Source: Clostridium bornimense (GTDB lineage Bacteria > Bacillota > Clostridia > Clostridiales > Clostridiaceae). From it: DNA of 64,000 nucleotides. Below the pieces are notes generated by a model. That model was given only the letters and a program-made list of their open reading frames with translations. It did no database searches and was not told the origin of the DNA. The DNA lies in NCBI RefSeq assembly GCF_018917145.1, contig NZ_JAHLOD010000006.1:38206-102205 (forward strand), read 5' to 3'. The translations under genes were made by a program, and so were the position numbers. Position 1 is the first letter of the stretch. Each line of letters starts with the position of its first letter. Positions 8,047 through 15,608 of this stretch are shown piece after piece.

Positions 8047-9105
8047 TTAACGCCTTATCCAATTCAAACTATCTCCTCGCCCTAAATCTATCTCAAAGCC
8101 TATACTATTTATTCTTTTTTCTATACAGCATCTACACTCTGCTGCCTCATCACCTGTACATATTTTATTATTATACAAAGAGTATTTATCTCTAACACTT
8201 ATAGGTGATAGATTAGGCATAACTACATTAGCACCTGCTTTTATTCCCATCTCTCTCCCCTTATTACTTATAGTTCCTAATGCTGTAGTAGCTGGTAAAA
8301 GCACATCTGGTAGTAGTAATCTTATAATCGCTAACATAGTTATAACATCCTTTAATTCCCCTTGTTTCTCCAATTTAAACGGTGTATCTTTATGAGGTAT
8401 AAAAGGACCTATTCCACACATATGTGGCCTTAACTCTTTTAAAAACAATAAATCCTCTACAAGATCTTCCTTTGTCTGACCTGGAAGTCCTATCATAAAG
8501 CCAGCTCCTATCTGATATCCAATCTCTTTTAAATTCCACAAACACTTAATTCTGTTATCATAATCTCCATCAGGATGTAACTTTTCGTACAACCTTCTAG
8601 ATGCTGTCTCATGTCTTAACAAGTATCTATCTGCTCCGGCTTCATACATCTTTTTATAAGACTCATAACTTCTTTCTCCTATTGATAGAGTAATTGCATC
8701 ATTAGGATATATAGTTTTAATAGCTCTTATTATTTCTATCATTTTCTCGTCATTAAAGTAAGGATCTTCTCCACCTTGTAGGAGATAAGTACTATACCCC
8801 AACTCCTTTCCAGTTTTAACACACTTAATTATTTCTTCTTTTGTTAATCTATATCTTTCTAAGTTTTTATTTGAAGCTCTAATTCCGCAATACCTACATT
8901 TTTTTTTGCAATAATTAGTAAATTCAATAAGTCCTCTTATATATACTTTATTCCCATAACGTTCTTTTCTTGTCCTATCAGCAGCTTCCACTAATATCTC
9001 TTTATCTTCATCTTTCATTTCATATAATAAATAAATAAGTTCATCTTTACTTAAGTTATTATATTTGTATAACTTTTTAATTTCTTCCCGTACCCCGCTT
9101 CTCAT
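8047..9105 (-). CDS. hydE: HydE, [FeFe]-hydrogenase maturation radical SAM enzyme
   Basis: 352 residues. The radical-SAM motif CKKKCRYCGIR (C-x3-C-x2-C) lies near residue 70. It is followed by the family stretches YLLQGGEDPYF, SIGERSYESYKKMYEAGADRYLLRHETA and GFMIGLPGQTKEDL. The C-terminal CTGDEAAECRCC supplies the extra cysteines seen in many HydE proteins. HydE acts on the Fe/cysteine synthon during assembly of the diiron centre. The start ATG at 9105 follows GGAGGGG. It forms a two-gene operon with hydF. Confidence 0.96.
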   Translation of the reverse strand: MRSGVREEIKKLYKYNNLSKDELIYLLYEMKDEDKEILVEAADRTRKERYGNKVYIRGLIEFTNYCKKKCRYCGIRASNKNLERYRLTKEEIIKCVKTGKELGYSTYLLQGGEDPYFNDEKMIEIIRAIKTIYPNDAITLSIGERSYESYKKMYEAGADRYLLRHETASRRLYEKLHPDGDYDNRIKCLWNLKEIGYQIGAGFMIGLPGQTKEDLVEDLLFLKELRPHMCGIGPFIPHKDTPFKLEKQGELKDVITMLAIIRLLLPDVLLPATTALGTISNKGREMGIKAGANVVMPNLSPISVRDKYSLYNNKICTGDEAAECRCCIEKRINSIGFEIDLGRGDSLNWIRR

Positions 9106-9133
9106 TTCCCCTCCAAATAAATATATAAATTAA

Positions 9134-9172
9134 AGAGGCTGTTGTACAAAATACTTTTATACTACAGACTCT
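9134..9172 (-). terminator. Terminator after the DUF3867 gene
   Basis: AGAGGCTGT pairs with ACAGACTCT with one mismatch, followed on the minus strand by TTTAATTT. The sequence also resembles the outer hairpin (GGGGCTGT.GCACAA) of the long repeat at 15251 and 25574. Confidence 0.5.
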
Positions 9173-9187
9173 TTTCAATATTAATTA

Positions 9188-9748
9188 TTAATACTCATAT
9201 GTTTTTACATTTTCAAATATAGATACATTAATTTTATTATCTGAATAAAGTTTTTTATATGAACATATAAATTCATTTAATTCATTATCATACAAATTTA
9301 CTTTTCCTTCTGATTTTATTATCATTTCTGTATCCTTTAATAAAATATCTAAATTATTCTTTTCATTAGATATCTTATATGTAGTATATGTAGCATTACT
9401 TATTCCTGCTTTATATTTCTCTGTAAATCCTAAATTTTTTCTTGCCATCTCATAATCAAAGTCATTATCCAAAGATGGCAAATCAACTCCCATAGTTTTA
9501 AGTTGATTTCTTATATCTTCACTATCTATTCCATATCTTGATAACATTTCATTTTGAATATTTAAAAATTTCTCTTGTGATATATTATTATTTACCATAT
9601 ACTCATTAATCTTGCTATATAAGTCTGACATTGTAATAGATCCTTGTGATAAAGAATAATATAAATCATAAATATAGTTTTCAAATTGATTAACATCTTC
9701 ATCTCTTGCTTTATTCTTTGCTTTATTAAAATCAATAATATCTGTCAC
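9188..9748 (-). CDS. DUF3867 protein of unknown function
   Basis: 186 residues from the GTG at 9748 (VTDIIDFNKAKNKA), which has AAAGGGGAG upstream; the open frame extends further but without a ribosome binding site. The family signature is clear: IIDFNKAKNKARDEDVNQFENYIYDLYYSLSQG is in the N-terminal third, followed by NISQEKFLNIQNEML and RYGID. DUF3867 is confined to Clostridium and close relatives. The protein is cytoplasmic, acidic and helical in its first half, with a beta-rich end. No function is known to me, and its neighbours (hydE downstream, ANTAR gene upstream) do not define one. Confidence 0.75.
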   Translation of the reverse strand: MTDIIDFNKAKNKARDEDVNQFENYIYDLYYSLSQGSITMSDLYSKINEYMVNNNISQEKFLNIQNEMLSRYGIDSEDIRNQLKTMGVDLPSLDNDFDYEMARKNLGFTEKYKAGISNATYTTYKISNEKNNLDILLKDTEMIIKSEGKVNLYDNELNEFICSYKKLYSDNKINVSIFENVKTYEY

Positions 9749-9852
9749 TCTGAATTCTCCCCTTTCAATAAATACTTCTATGTATAGCTTACTAAATATC
9801 ATAATCTTTATGCAATAGATTTATTATATATTTATAATTTATTAATTAAAAA

Positions 9853-9882
9853 GAGCTGCTACATTTTTCATGTAAACAGCTC
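9853..9882 (-). terminator. Terminator of the glnA-ANTAR transcript
   Basis: GAGCTG..TACAT pairs with ATGTA..CAGCTC. On the minus strand it is followed by TTTTTAATTAAT. It lies about 30 bp past the ANTAR stop codon. Confidence 0.85.
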
Positions 9883-9912
9883 CTTTACTATAAACTCTTT
9901 ATACTCAAAACT

Positions 9913-10467
9913 TTAACTCTCTAAAATTTCATTAGCTACTACAACCATTTTTCTTCCTGTATCCATACTACACTTTTGTATATGTTTAAAAGCTTCTTGT
10001 TCTGTATATCCATTAATACTCATCAGTTTTCCTTTAGCTTTTTCAATCACTTTTCTATCTTCAATTGTATGTTCTAATTTTTCCACTTGTTCTTTAAGCT
10101 TTAATATTGTTCTTCTAGTTTGTAAAACTAAATCTACAGCATTCAATAATATAGTAGGTGTTATAGGGTTACTTATACAAAAAATATCCATATCTTCTTG
10201 TACATATGAACGATAAGGTTCATTTACAACAGCTAAAAAGCTACTAATCTCCATTAAAGAGTCATATATATCAATTATTGTCATGTCAGGTAATTTATAA
10301 CCAAGTATGATTAAATCAGGACAATACTGATGGGCACACCTTATAAGTTCATTTCCCGAAATACATACAGCCAAAACATCATATCCACTATCGCTTAAGA
10401 TTTTTTTAACCTTTTTGCTTGTTTCAACATTGCTTAATGCTACTATTACCCCTTTTTGAACACTCAT
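9913..10467 (-). CDS. ANTAR-domain antiterminator with degenerate receiver (NitR-like)
   Basis: 184 residues. Residues 1-118 fold like a response-regulator receiver, but the phosphoacceptor position reads PDLIILGYKLPDM: the usual Asp after the third strand is Gly, and the conserved Lys near SNPITP is also missing. This is probably a pseudo-receiver that is not phosphorylated. A short coiled coil (LKLKEQVEKLEHTI) leads to the C-terminal ANTAR domain, DRKVIEKAKGKLMSINGYTEQEAFKHIQ. ANTAR proteins bind paired hexaloop hairpins in mRNA leaders and prevent termination. In C. saccharobutylicum a similar protein (NitR) lies downstream of glnA and controls nitrogen genes. Here it lies 18 bp after glnA, so glnA and amtB are obvious targets. 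Confidence 0.9.
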   Translation of the reverse strand: MSVQKGVIVALSNVETSKKVKKILSDSGYDVLAVCISGNELIRCAHQYCPDLIILGYKLPDMTIIDIYDSLMEISSFLAVVNEPYRSYVQEDMDIFCISNPITPTILLNAVDLVLQTRRTILKLKEQVEKLEHTIEDRKVIEKAKGKLMSINGYTEQEAFKHIQKCSMDTGRKMVVVANEILES

Positions 10468-10485
10468 AGCAACACCCCTGACATA

Positions 10486-11823
10486 TTAATATTTCTTTAA
10501 ATAATTATCAATTTCCCATTGGTGTACCATTGTTCTATAATTATCCCATTCAAATTCTTTAGCTTTTATATATTGATTAAATGTATGATTTCCTAAAACA
10601 TTTTTAACAAGTTCATTTTCTTTCATACATTTCACAGCAGCTTCAAGACTTCCTGGTAAACTTTCAATACCTTTTTCTTTTCTTTCTTCTTCAGTCATTT
10701 CAAATATATTTTGCTCGATACTATCTGGTGGTACTAAACCATTTTTTATACCATCTAATCCAGCTGATAATAAACATGCAAGAACTAAATATGGGTTTGA
10801 ACTTGGATCTGGACATCTAAGTTCTACTCTTGTACCAGCTCCTCTAGATGCAGGAACTCTTATAAGTGGGCTTCTATTTTTTCCTGACCATGCTATATAA
10901 ACAGGAGCTTCATATCCTGGCACTAACCTCTTGTATGAATTAACTAAAGGATTAGTTATTGCTGCCATACCTTTGATATTTTTCATAATTCCAGCAATAA
11001 AACTATATGCTGTTTTACTTAACCCATTAGGATCATTTTCATCGACAAAAGCATTTTTGCCATCTTTGTTCAATGACATATTCACATGCATCCCTGAGCC
11101 GTTTATTCCAAATACAGGTTTTGGCATAAATGTAGCATGTAACCCATGTCTTTGAGCTATTGTCTTAACTACTAATTTAAAAGTCATTATATTATCAGCA
11201 GTAATTAAAGCATCATCATATTTAAAATCTATTTCATTTTGACCTTCTGCAACTTCATGATGAGATGCCTCAATATCAAATCCCATTTCCTCTAATACAA
11301 GTGTCATATCTCTTCTTGCATTTTCCCCCATATCAGTAGGCCCTAAATCAAAATAACCAGCTTCATCTTGTGGTTCTAAAGTTGGATTTCCATTTTCATC
11401 TGTCTTAAATAAGAAAAATTCACACTCTGGTCCTACATTCATTGTATAACCAAGCTCTTCTGCTTCTTTTAAAACCTTTTTAAGAATATTTCTAGGATCC
11501 CCTTCAAAAGGAGTTCCATCTGGTCTATAAATATCACAAATTAATCTTGCAACTTTACCTTGTTGTGGTCTCCATGGAAATATTTGAAAGCTATCTAAGT
11601 CTGGTCTTAAATACATATCAGATTCTTCAATTCTTACAAAGCCTTCAATGGATGATCCATCAAACATACATTGATTGTTTAAAGCTTTTTCTAATTGACT
11701 ATTAGTTATTGCTATATTTTTTAATACTCCAAAAATATCTGTAAATTGCAATCTTATAAATTTAACACCATTTTCTTCAACTAATCTTAATATATCTTCT
11801 TTACTATATTTTGACATACTCAC
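10486..11823 (-). CDS. glnA: Glutamine synthetase, type I-alpha
   Basis: 445 residues, the length of GSI-alpha enzymes of Gram-positives. It joins ammonium and glutamate at the cost of ATP. Landmarks: [23 protein letters not shown] (Asp-latch region), [12 protein letters not shown] and [13 protein letters not shown] (metal sites), [17 protein letters not shown] (ATP), [17 protein letters not shown] (Glu flap), [23 protein letters not shown]. The adenylylation Tyr loop of GSI-beta is absent. The start is GTG at 11823 or, two codons on, ATG at 11817 ([10 protein letters not shown]); AAGGGGG serves either. It has its own promoter (11904-11932) with a terminator hairpin between promoter and gene. 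It is followed by the ANTAR gene. Confidence 0.97.
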   Translation of the reverse strand: MSMSKYSKEDILRLVEENGVKFIRLQFTDIFGVLKNIAITNSQLEKALNNQCMFDGSSIEGFVRIEESDMYLRPDLDSFQIFPWRPQQGKVARLICDIYRPDGTPFEGDPRNILKKVLKEAEELGYTMNVGPECEFFLFKTDENGNPTLEPQDEAGYFDLGPTDMGENARRDMTLVLEEMGFDIEASHHEVAEGQNEIDFKYDDALITADNIMTFKLVVKTIAQRHGLHATFMPKPVFGINGSGMHVNMSLNKDGKNAFVDENDPNGLSKTAYSFIAGIMKNIKGMAAITNPLVNSYKRLVPGYEAPVYIAWSGKNRSPLIRVPASRGAGTRVELRCPDPSSNPYLVLACLLSAGLDGIKNGLVPPDSIEQNIFEMTEEERKEKGIESLPGSLEAAVKCMKENELVKNVLGNHTFNQYIKAKEFEWDNYRTMVHQWEIDNYLKKY

Positions 11824-11848
11824 TAAGCCCCCTTAAATTATAATAAAA

Positions 11849-11880
11849 AGGCGTCAATATACATTTAACTATTGACTCCT
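11849..11880 (-). terminator. Leader terminator (attenuator) upstream of glnA
   Basis: AGG.GTCAATA pairs with TATTGAC.CCT around a 10-nt loop. On the minus strand it is followed by TTTTTATTATAATTT. It lies 20-25 bp after the TATAAT at 11904-11909 and 25 bp before the glnA start, so it is inside the glnA leader rather than at the end of glnK. It would abort transcription unless disrupted. Confidence 0.75.
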
Positions 11881-11903
11881 CTTTTTATTTCTATATTACT
11901 ATG

Positions 11904-11932
11904 ATTATAACTAAAAACAATTTTTTATTCAA
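11904..11932 (-). promoter_or_regulatory. glnA promoter (sigma-A type)
   Basis: On the minus strand, TTGAAT (11932-11927) and TATAAT (11909-11904) are separated by exactly 17 bp. They sit in the glnK-glnA gap. Confidence 0.75.
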
Positions 11933-11947
11933 TAACTCTTCAATTTA

Positions 11948-12304
11948 TTATTTATCTTGTAGTGCTGCTATACCAGATTCACCGGTTCTGATCTTTATTA
12001 CATTTGAAACATCATATATGAATATCTTACCATCACCGATTTTACCAGTTCTTAATACTTTTTGAGCTACTTCAACAACCTTTTCCACCGGTACTTCTGA
12101 AACAACAATTTCGATCTTCAATTTAGGTATTAATTTTGTTTCCATCGGTACACCTCTGTAGTATTGTGTATCACCTTTTTGTATACCACAACCTAATACT
12201 TGAGTTACTGTCATACCAGTAACACCTATCTTTCCTAATTCTTCTTTAAGCTCTTCAAAATTATTTTTTCTGGTAACTATATCAATTTTTGTTATCTTGT
12301 CCAT
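11948..12304 (-). CDS. glnK: P-II nitrogen regulatory protein GlnK
   Basis: 118 residues from the ATG at 12304; the longer frame starts with a GTG inside the AGAGGTGG ribosome binding site. The fold is the P-II type: KIDIVTRKNNFEELKEEL, GVTGMTVTQVLGCGIQKGD, T-loop YYRGVPMETKLIPK, then KIEIVVSEVPVEKVVEVAQ and TGKIGDGKIFIYDVSNVIKIRTGE. It senses 2-oxoglutarate and ATP/ADP. Its T-loop is thought to plug the AmtB channel when nitrogen is plentiful. It lies 35 bp after amtB in the usual amtB-glnK pair, though here amtB comes first. Confidence 0.95.
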   Translation of the reverse strand: MDKITKIDIVTRKNNFEELKEELGKIGVTGMTVTQVLGCGIQKGDTQYYRGVPMETKLIPKLKIEIVVSEVPVEKVVEVAQKVLRTGKIGDGKIFIYDVSNVIKIRTGESGIAALQDK

Positions 12305-12339
12305 ATTATCCACCTCTTTGCAATTTCCTCACAATAAAA

Positions 12340-13581
12340 TTATATATTAATATCAGAACTTACGAAATCTGCATAACTACTTTCAAGACCGTGTTCTTCA
12401 ATATCAAGACCTCTTATTTCTTCTTCCCTACTAACTCTTAATCCTATTGTAGCTTTTATTGTTTTAAATAGAACAAGTGCTGTACAAATTGACCATGCTG
12501 CTACTGTAATAACTCCTAATAGTTGAACTAAAAAATACTTAAATCCACCACCATAGAATAATCCGCCTTTTGTTGCAAATAATCCTACAGCTAATGTTCC
12601 CCAAACACCACATAAGCAATGCACTCCAATAGCTCCAACTGGATCATCAACTTTTAATACTTTATCAACAAATTCAATACCAAATACTACTACAAAACCT
12701 GCAATAACACCTATTATAATTGCACCTGGAATTGATACTGCATCACAACCTGCTGTTATTCCAACTAATCCTGCAAGTACACCATTTAATGTCATACTTA
12801 CATCAGGTTTTTTATAACGAACCCATGTAATAAACATTGTTGAAACAGCTGCTGCTGATGCTGCTAGGGCAGTAGTCATTATAACAAGAGCATTTAACTT
12901 TGTATTTGTAGCACTTAATGATGAACCTGGGTTAAAACCGAACCATCCCATAAATAAGATAAATACTCCTAGTGCTCCTAATGTTAAACTATGTCCTGGT
13001 ATTGCATTTGGCTTTCCATCTTTTCCATATTTACCTATTCTAGGTCCTAGAATTGATGCTCCTATTAATGAACACCATCCACCAACGGAATGAACTGCTG
13101 TTGATCCTGCAAAATCATGGAATCCTAATTGTGCAAGCCATCCGCCTCCCCAGATCCAGTGACCTGATATTGGATAAATAACTGCACTAATTACAAAACT
13201 ATAAATAAGATATGCACTAAACTTAGTTCTTTCAGCCATAGCACCTGATACTATAGTAGCTGATGTTGCACAGAACACAACTTGGAAAAACATAAATGCA
13301 TTAGGTTCTATTCCATTTCCTACATCTCCTCCACCTAAAAACATTGATGTTCCTATAAGTCCATGAAATGAATGTCCAAACATAAGACCAAATCCAAGAA
13401 TCCAATAAATTATTGATCCCAAAGCAAAATCCATAAGATTTTTCATTATTATATTTCCTGCATTTTTTGCTCTAGTAAAACCTGTTTCTACCATAGCAAA
13501 ACCCGCTTGCATCCAAAATACTAATATACCTCCAAGTACAACCCATAAGGTATCTAATGTCATTTTTAAATCAAAGTCCAC
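12340..13581 (-). CDS. amtB: Ammonium transporter AmtB
   Basis: 413 residues with eleven membrane segments and no cleavable signal. Family motifs: WMQAGFAMVETGFTRAKN at the first helix, ATIVSGAMAERTKFSAYL, and the conserved pore histidines in GSTAVHSVGG and GAIGVHCLCG. It moves ammonium as NH3 plus H+. The start is GTG at 13581, with TAGGGGG upstream. Transcription starts from a near-perfect promoter at 13733-13761, and the leader contains an ANTAR-type hairpin and a terminator. The C-terminal tail (REEEIRGLDIEEHGLESSYADF) is the usual GlnK-contact region. Confidence 0.96.
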   Translation of the reverse strand: MDFDLKMTLDTLWVVLGGILVFWMQAGFAMVETGFTRAKNAGNIIMKNLMDFALGSIIYWILGFGLMFGHSFHGLIGTSMFLGGGDVGNGIEPNAFMFFQVVFCATSATIVSGAMAERTKFSAYLIYSFVISAVIYPISGHWIWGGGWLAQLGFHDFAGSTAVHSVGGWCSLIGASILGPRIGKYGKDGKPNAIPGHSLTLGALGVFILFMGWFGFNPGSSLSATNTKLNALVIMTTALAASAAAVSTMFITWVRYKKPDVSMTLNGVLAGLVGITAGCDAVSIPGAIIIGVIAGFVVVFGIEFVDKVLKVDDPVGAIGVHCLCGVWGTLAVGLFATKGGLFYGGGFKYFLVQLLGVITVAAWSICTALVLFKTIKATIGLRVSREEEIRGLDIEEHGLESSYADFVSSDINI

Positions 13582-13666
13582 AAATAAAACCCCCTATAAA
13601 TAAAATGTTATGAGTTCTTATTCCAATAATATCTCTGCAGAAAATATATATATAGAAAAATAAAAA

Positions 13667-13700
13667 AGGTCAAAAAAACTCTTTCGAATTTTTTTGACCT
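13667..13700 (-). terminator. Leader terminator (attenuator) upstream of amtB
   Basis: AGGTCAAAAAAA pairs exactly with TTTTTTTGACCT (12 bp, 10-nt loop). It is followed on the minus strand by TTTTTTA. It lies 86 bp upstream of the amtB start and about 33 bp after the -10 box. The first strand of its stem on the minus strand is also used by the hairpin at 13694-13709, so the two are mutually exclusive. Confidence 0.8.
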
Positions 13701-13709
13701 CATTGTCAA
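13694..13709 (-). promoter_or_regulatory. Candidate ANTAR-binding hexaloop hairpin (antiterminator) in the amtB leader
   Basis: On the minus strand the RNA reads TTGAC-AATGAG-GTCAA: a 5-bp stem closing a six-base loop with A at position 1 and G at position 4, the diagnostic pattern of ANTAR target hairpins. It overlaps the 5' arm of the terminator at 13667-13700. A partner hairpin with the same loop rule is not obvious upstream; the only nearby stem (AGTA-A5-TACT) lacks the G. Confidence 0.6.
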
Positions 13710-13732
13710 CAAGTATTTTTTACTATATAAAC

Positions 13733-13761
13733 ATTATATTTACACTTTAATACATTGTCAA
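13733..13761 (-). promoter_or_regulatory. amtB promoter (consensus sigma-A)
   Basis: On the minus strand, TTGACA (13761-13756) and TATAAT (13738-13733) are separated by 17 bp. Both hexamers are perfect, which suits a gene controlled after initiation by an attenuator. Confidence 0.85.
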
Positions 13762-13801
13762 TAGTTTTTTGTAATATAATTATATATACTAATAAACTTC
13801 A

Positions 13802-14158
13802 CTACTTTTTGTCCTTATTAAAAAACATTTTACTAATTATACCTACTACTTCTTTAACAAAATCTATTTGTGAAGTAAAGTTTTCTTTAGCTACAATTAA
13901 ATCTGCTGTAGTCTCTGTAACCGCAGCTGAAACATCTTTCAACTCTCCTGAAATTTCTACTACATTTTCAGTAATAGTTGGTAACCCTTCTAGAGTAGAA
14001 TCTATGTTTTCTTTATTTTTATTGATGATAGCGCCAATGTTAGAAACTACTTTTATTAGTTTCACTGCAAGAATTATTAATAAAATTAATAATGCTATAC
14101 CTAATAAAGATAATATTGTTCCAAATACAAAATAAACAGCTGAAAGGTCTATGTACAT
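13802..14158 (-). CDS. DUF948-like membrane protein
   Basis: 118 residues. One long N-terminal membrane helix (about residues 8-32: LLGIALLILLIILAVKLI) is followed by a charged helical stretch with heptad spacing, the layout of DUF948 proteins. It is placed in an operon with the YtxH protein, starting 2 bp after that gene's stop; DUF948 and YtxH genes are often paired in Firmicutes and linked to general stress. No catalytic residues are seen. The exact role is unknown. Confidence 0.6.
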   Translation of the reverse strand: MYIDLSAVYFVFGTILSLLGIALLILLIILAVKLIKVVSNIGAIINKNKENIDSTLEGLPTITENVVEISGELKDVSAAVTETTADLIVAKENFTSQIDFVKEVVGIISKMFFNKDKK

Positions 14159-14159
14159 T

Positions 14160-14522
14160 CTATTCTACATCCTTTCTTTCTTCACTTTCTACATTATTTT
14201 CTTCTAAAAGTGTAGTTTCATTTTGTACTTCATCTTTTTTTGAGAAAGTTTTCTTTAAATTTTCTTTGCTACTATTAATCTTATCTCCAAAAGAACCTTT
14301 AGTTTCTTTCACTTTTTCACTTACACTATTTGCAACTTGTTTAGACTTTTCGCCTATAACTTTTCTAGTATCTTTTCCACTCTTTGGTGCAAATAATAAA
14401 GCACCAATTGCTCCAGCAGTTGCACCAAGAATAACTCCTGTAGTAGCTATCTTAGTGTTTTTAACTTTTTCTTTCTTAGCTTTTTCTTTTCTTTTTTGTT
14501 CTAATAAATCTGATAACTTCAT
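14160..14522 (-). CDS. YtxH-domain protein
   Basis: 120 residues. After a basic start (KRKEKAKKEKVKNTK), residues 25-50 contain TTGVILGATAGAIGALLFAPKSGKDTR, the YtxH signature: a Gly-rich membrane helix ending in FAPKSGK. The rest is a highly charged helical tail. YtxH proteins are small stress-associated membrane proteins of Firmicutes. The ribosome binding site is AGGGGG. It is the first gene of the pair with the DUF948-like gene. Confidence 0.85.
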   Translation of the reverse strand: MKLSDLLEQKRKEKAKKEKVKNTKIATTGVILGATAGAIGALLFAPKSGKDTRKVIGEKSKQVANSVSEKVKETKGSFGDKINSSKENLKKTFSKKDEVQNETTLLEENNVESEERKDVE

Positions 14523-14684
14523 TATACTTTCTTCCCCCTAAAAATCAGTTTTATATTAATTTTCGTATATTATATCATAGTTTGTCTACTTTTATAATAT
14601 ATTTTACTATTCTATTTTAATTTTTTTTATTTTTATAGTATAATTAGAACTAGTTAACAATATTTAAGGAGTATTACAAAACTT

Positions 14685-15242
14685 ATGAATAATAGATACA
14701 TATACTTAGTTTTTTCAAAAACAGGAACTTGGCTATCTAAAATAATACAATTTATAACACAAGATAAATATATACATGTATCATTAAGTTTAGATAGCTC
14801 CCTGAAAAAAATGTATTCTTTTGGAAGAACAAATCCTAATAACCCTTTTTGTGGAGGATTTGTAGTAGAAGATCTATATTCTGGCGTATATAAAAAATTT
14901 AAAAATAGTACATGCCTTATATATAGAATTCCTATAACAGAAAAACAATACCAATTGTTAGTTAACGAGCTTAATAATTTTATATTAAATAAAAATAAGT
15001 ATCGCTATAACTTTATTGGATTATTTTTTGTTCTTATAAATAAATCTTTCACTCGTAAGAATTTTTACTTTTGCTCTCAATTTGTATCATCAATTCTTAT
15101 GAAATCATCTATTTACTCTAGTAATAAAAAAGCTGAATTTCATAAACCACTTGATTTATTATCTATAGATAATAAAGAATTTATCTACGAAGGTCTTATA
15201 AGAAACTATGATTCTAGCACTAAATATATTAATGTTATATAG
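14685..15242 (+). CDS. Possible permuted NlpC/P60 (YiiX-like) papain-fold hydrolase
   Basis: 185 residues, no signal peptide. Two stretches suggest a circularly permuted papain-like fold, in which the catalytic His comes before the Cys: DKYIHVSLSLD (His near residue 33) and NFYFCSQFVSSIL (Cys near residue 130). The SKTGTWLSKIIQFIT start also fits this group, where it leads into the first strand. Members act on amide or thioester bonds, or bind lipids. The start ATG lies 13 nt after AAGGAG, which is long. The gene stands alone; its terminator is the left hairpin of the repeat at 15251. The assignment rests on motif order only. Confidence 0.5.
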   Translation: MNNRYIYLVFSKTGTWLSKIIQFITQDKYIHVSLSLDSSLKKMYSFGRTNPNNPFCGGFVVEDLYSGVYKKFKNSTCLIYRIPITEKQYQLLVNELNNFILNKNKYRYNFIGLFFVLINKSFTRKNFYFCSQFVSSILMKSSIYSSNKKAEFHKPLDLLSIDNKEFIYEGLIRNYDSSTKYINVI

Positions 15243-15250
15243 TTAAAAAA

Positions 15251-15603
15251 GGAGATGTCGCATTAACAAATGAAAAATTGTTAGCGATACCTCCTTTTAT
15301 TATTACACAAGACAGGTTAATTTCAGTGCACAGTTGTTGTTTTTATAAATCATAGATTCTTAGTTCACGCTATATGAAGGTGCAACCTTCATTAGTTCCC
15401 CGTAATGGTTCTATATCAAATGTAAATATCTTAATGAAACTAATCTACTCTATACACAAAATTGTTCCACTTAGAATCTTATAAATTCCCAAAAAGAAAT
15501 TTCATCCACACCTGTGACTTGTGCACTCATACTTGTACCATGCATTTCTATTTTGTGAAAAAACTGCCGCACTCTCTCTGACTTCATTGTGCGACAGCCC
15601 CTT
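15251..15603. repeat. Long dispersed non-coding element, copy 1, with a terminator at each end
   Basis: It fills the 366-bp gap between two convergent genes. The left end (15251-15293) is GGAGATGTCGC...GCGATACCTCC followed by TTTTATTATT, a plus-strand terminator. The right end (15564-15597) is CTGCCGCA...TGCGACAG, which on the minus strand ends in TTTTTT and serves the GH13 gene. Between them are CAGTGCACAGTT, CTCTATACACAAAATTGTTCCAC, ATAAATTCCC and CCATGCATTTCTATTTTG. Close versions of most of these blocks recur in the same order at 25574-25817. No open frame. Confidence 0.75.
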
Positions 15604-15608
15604 TTTCT

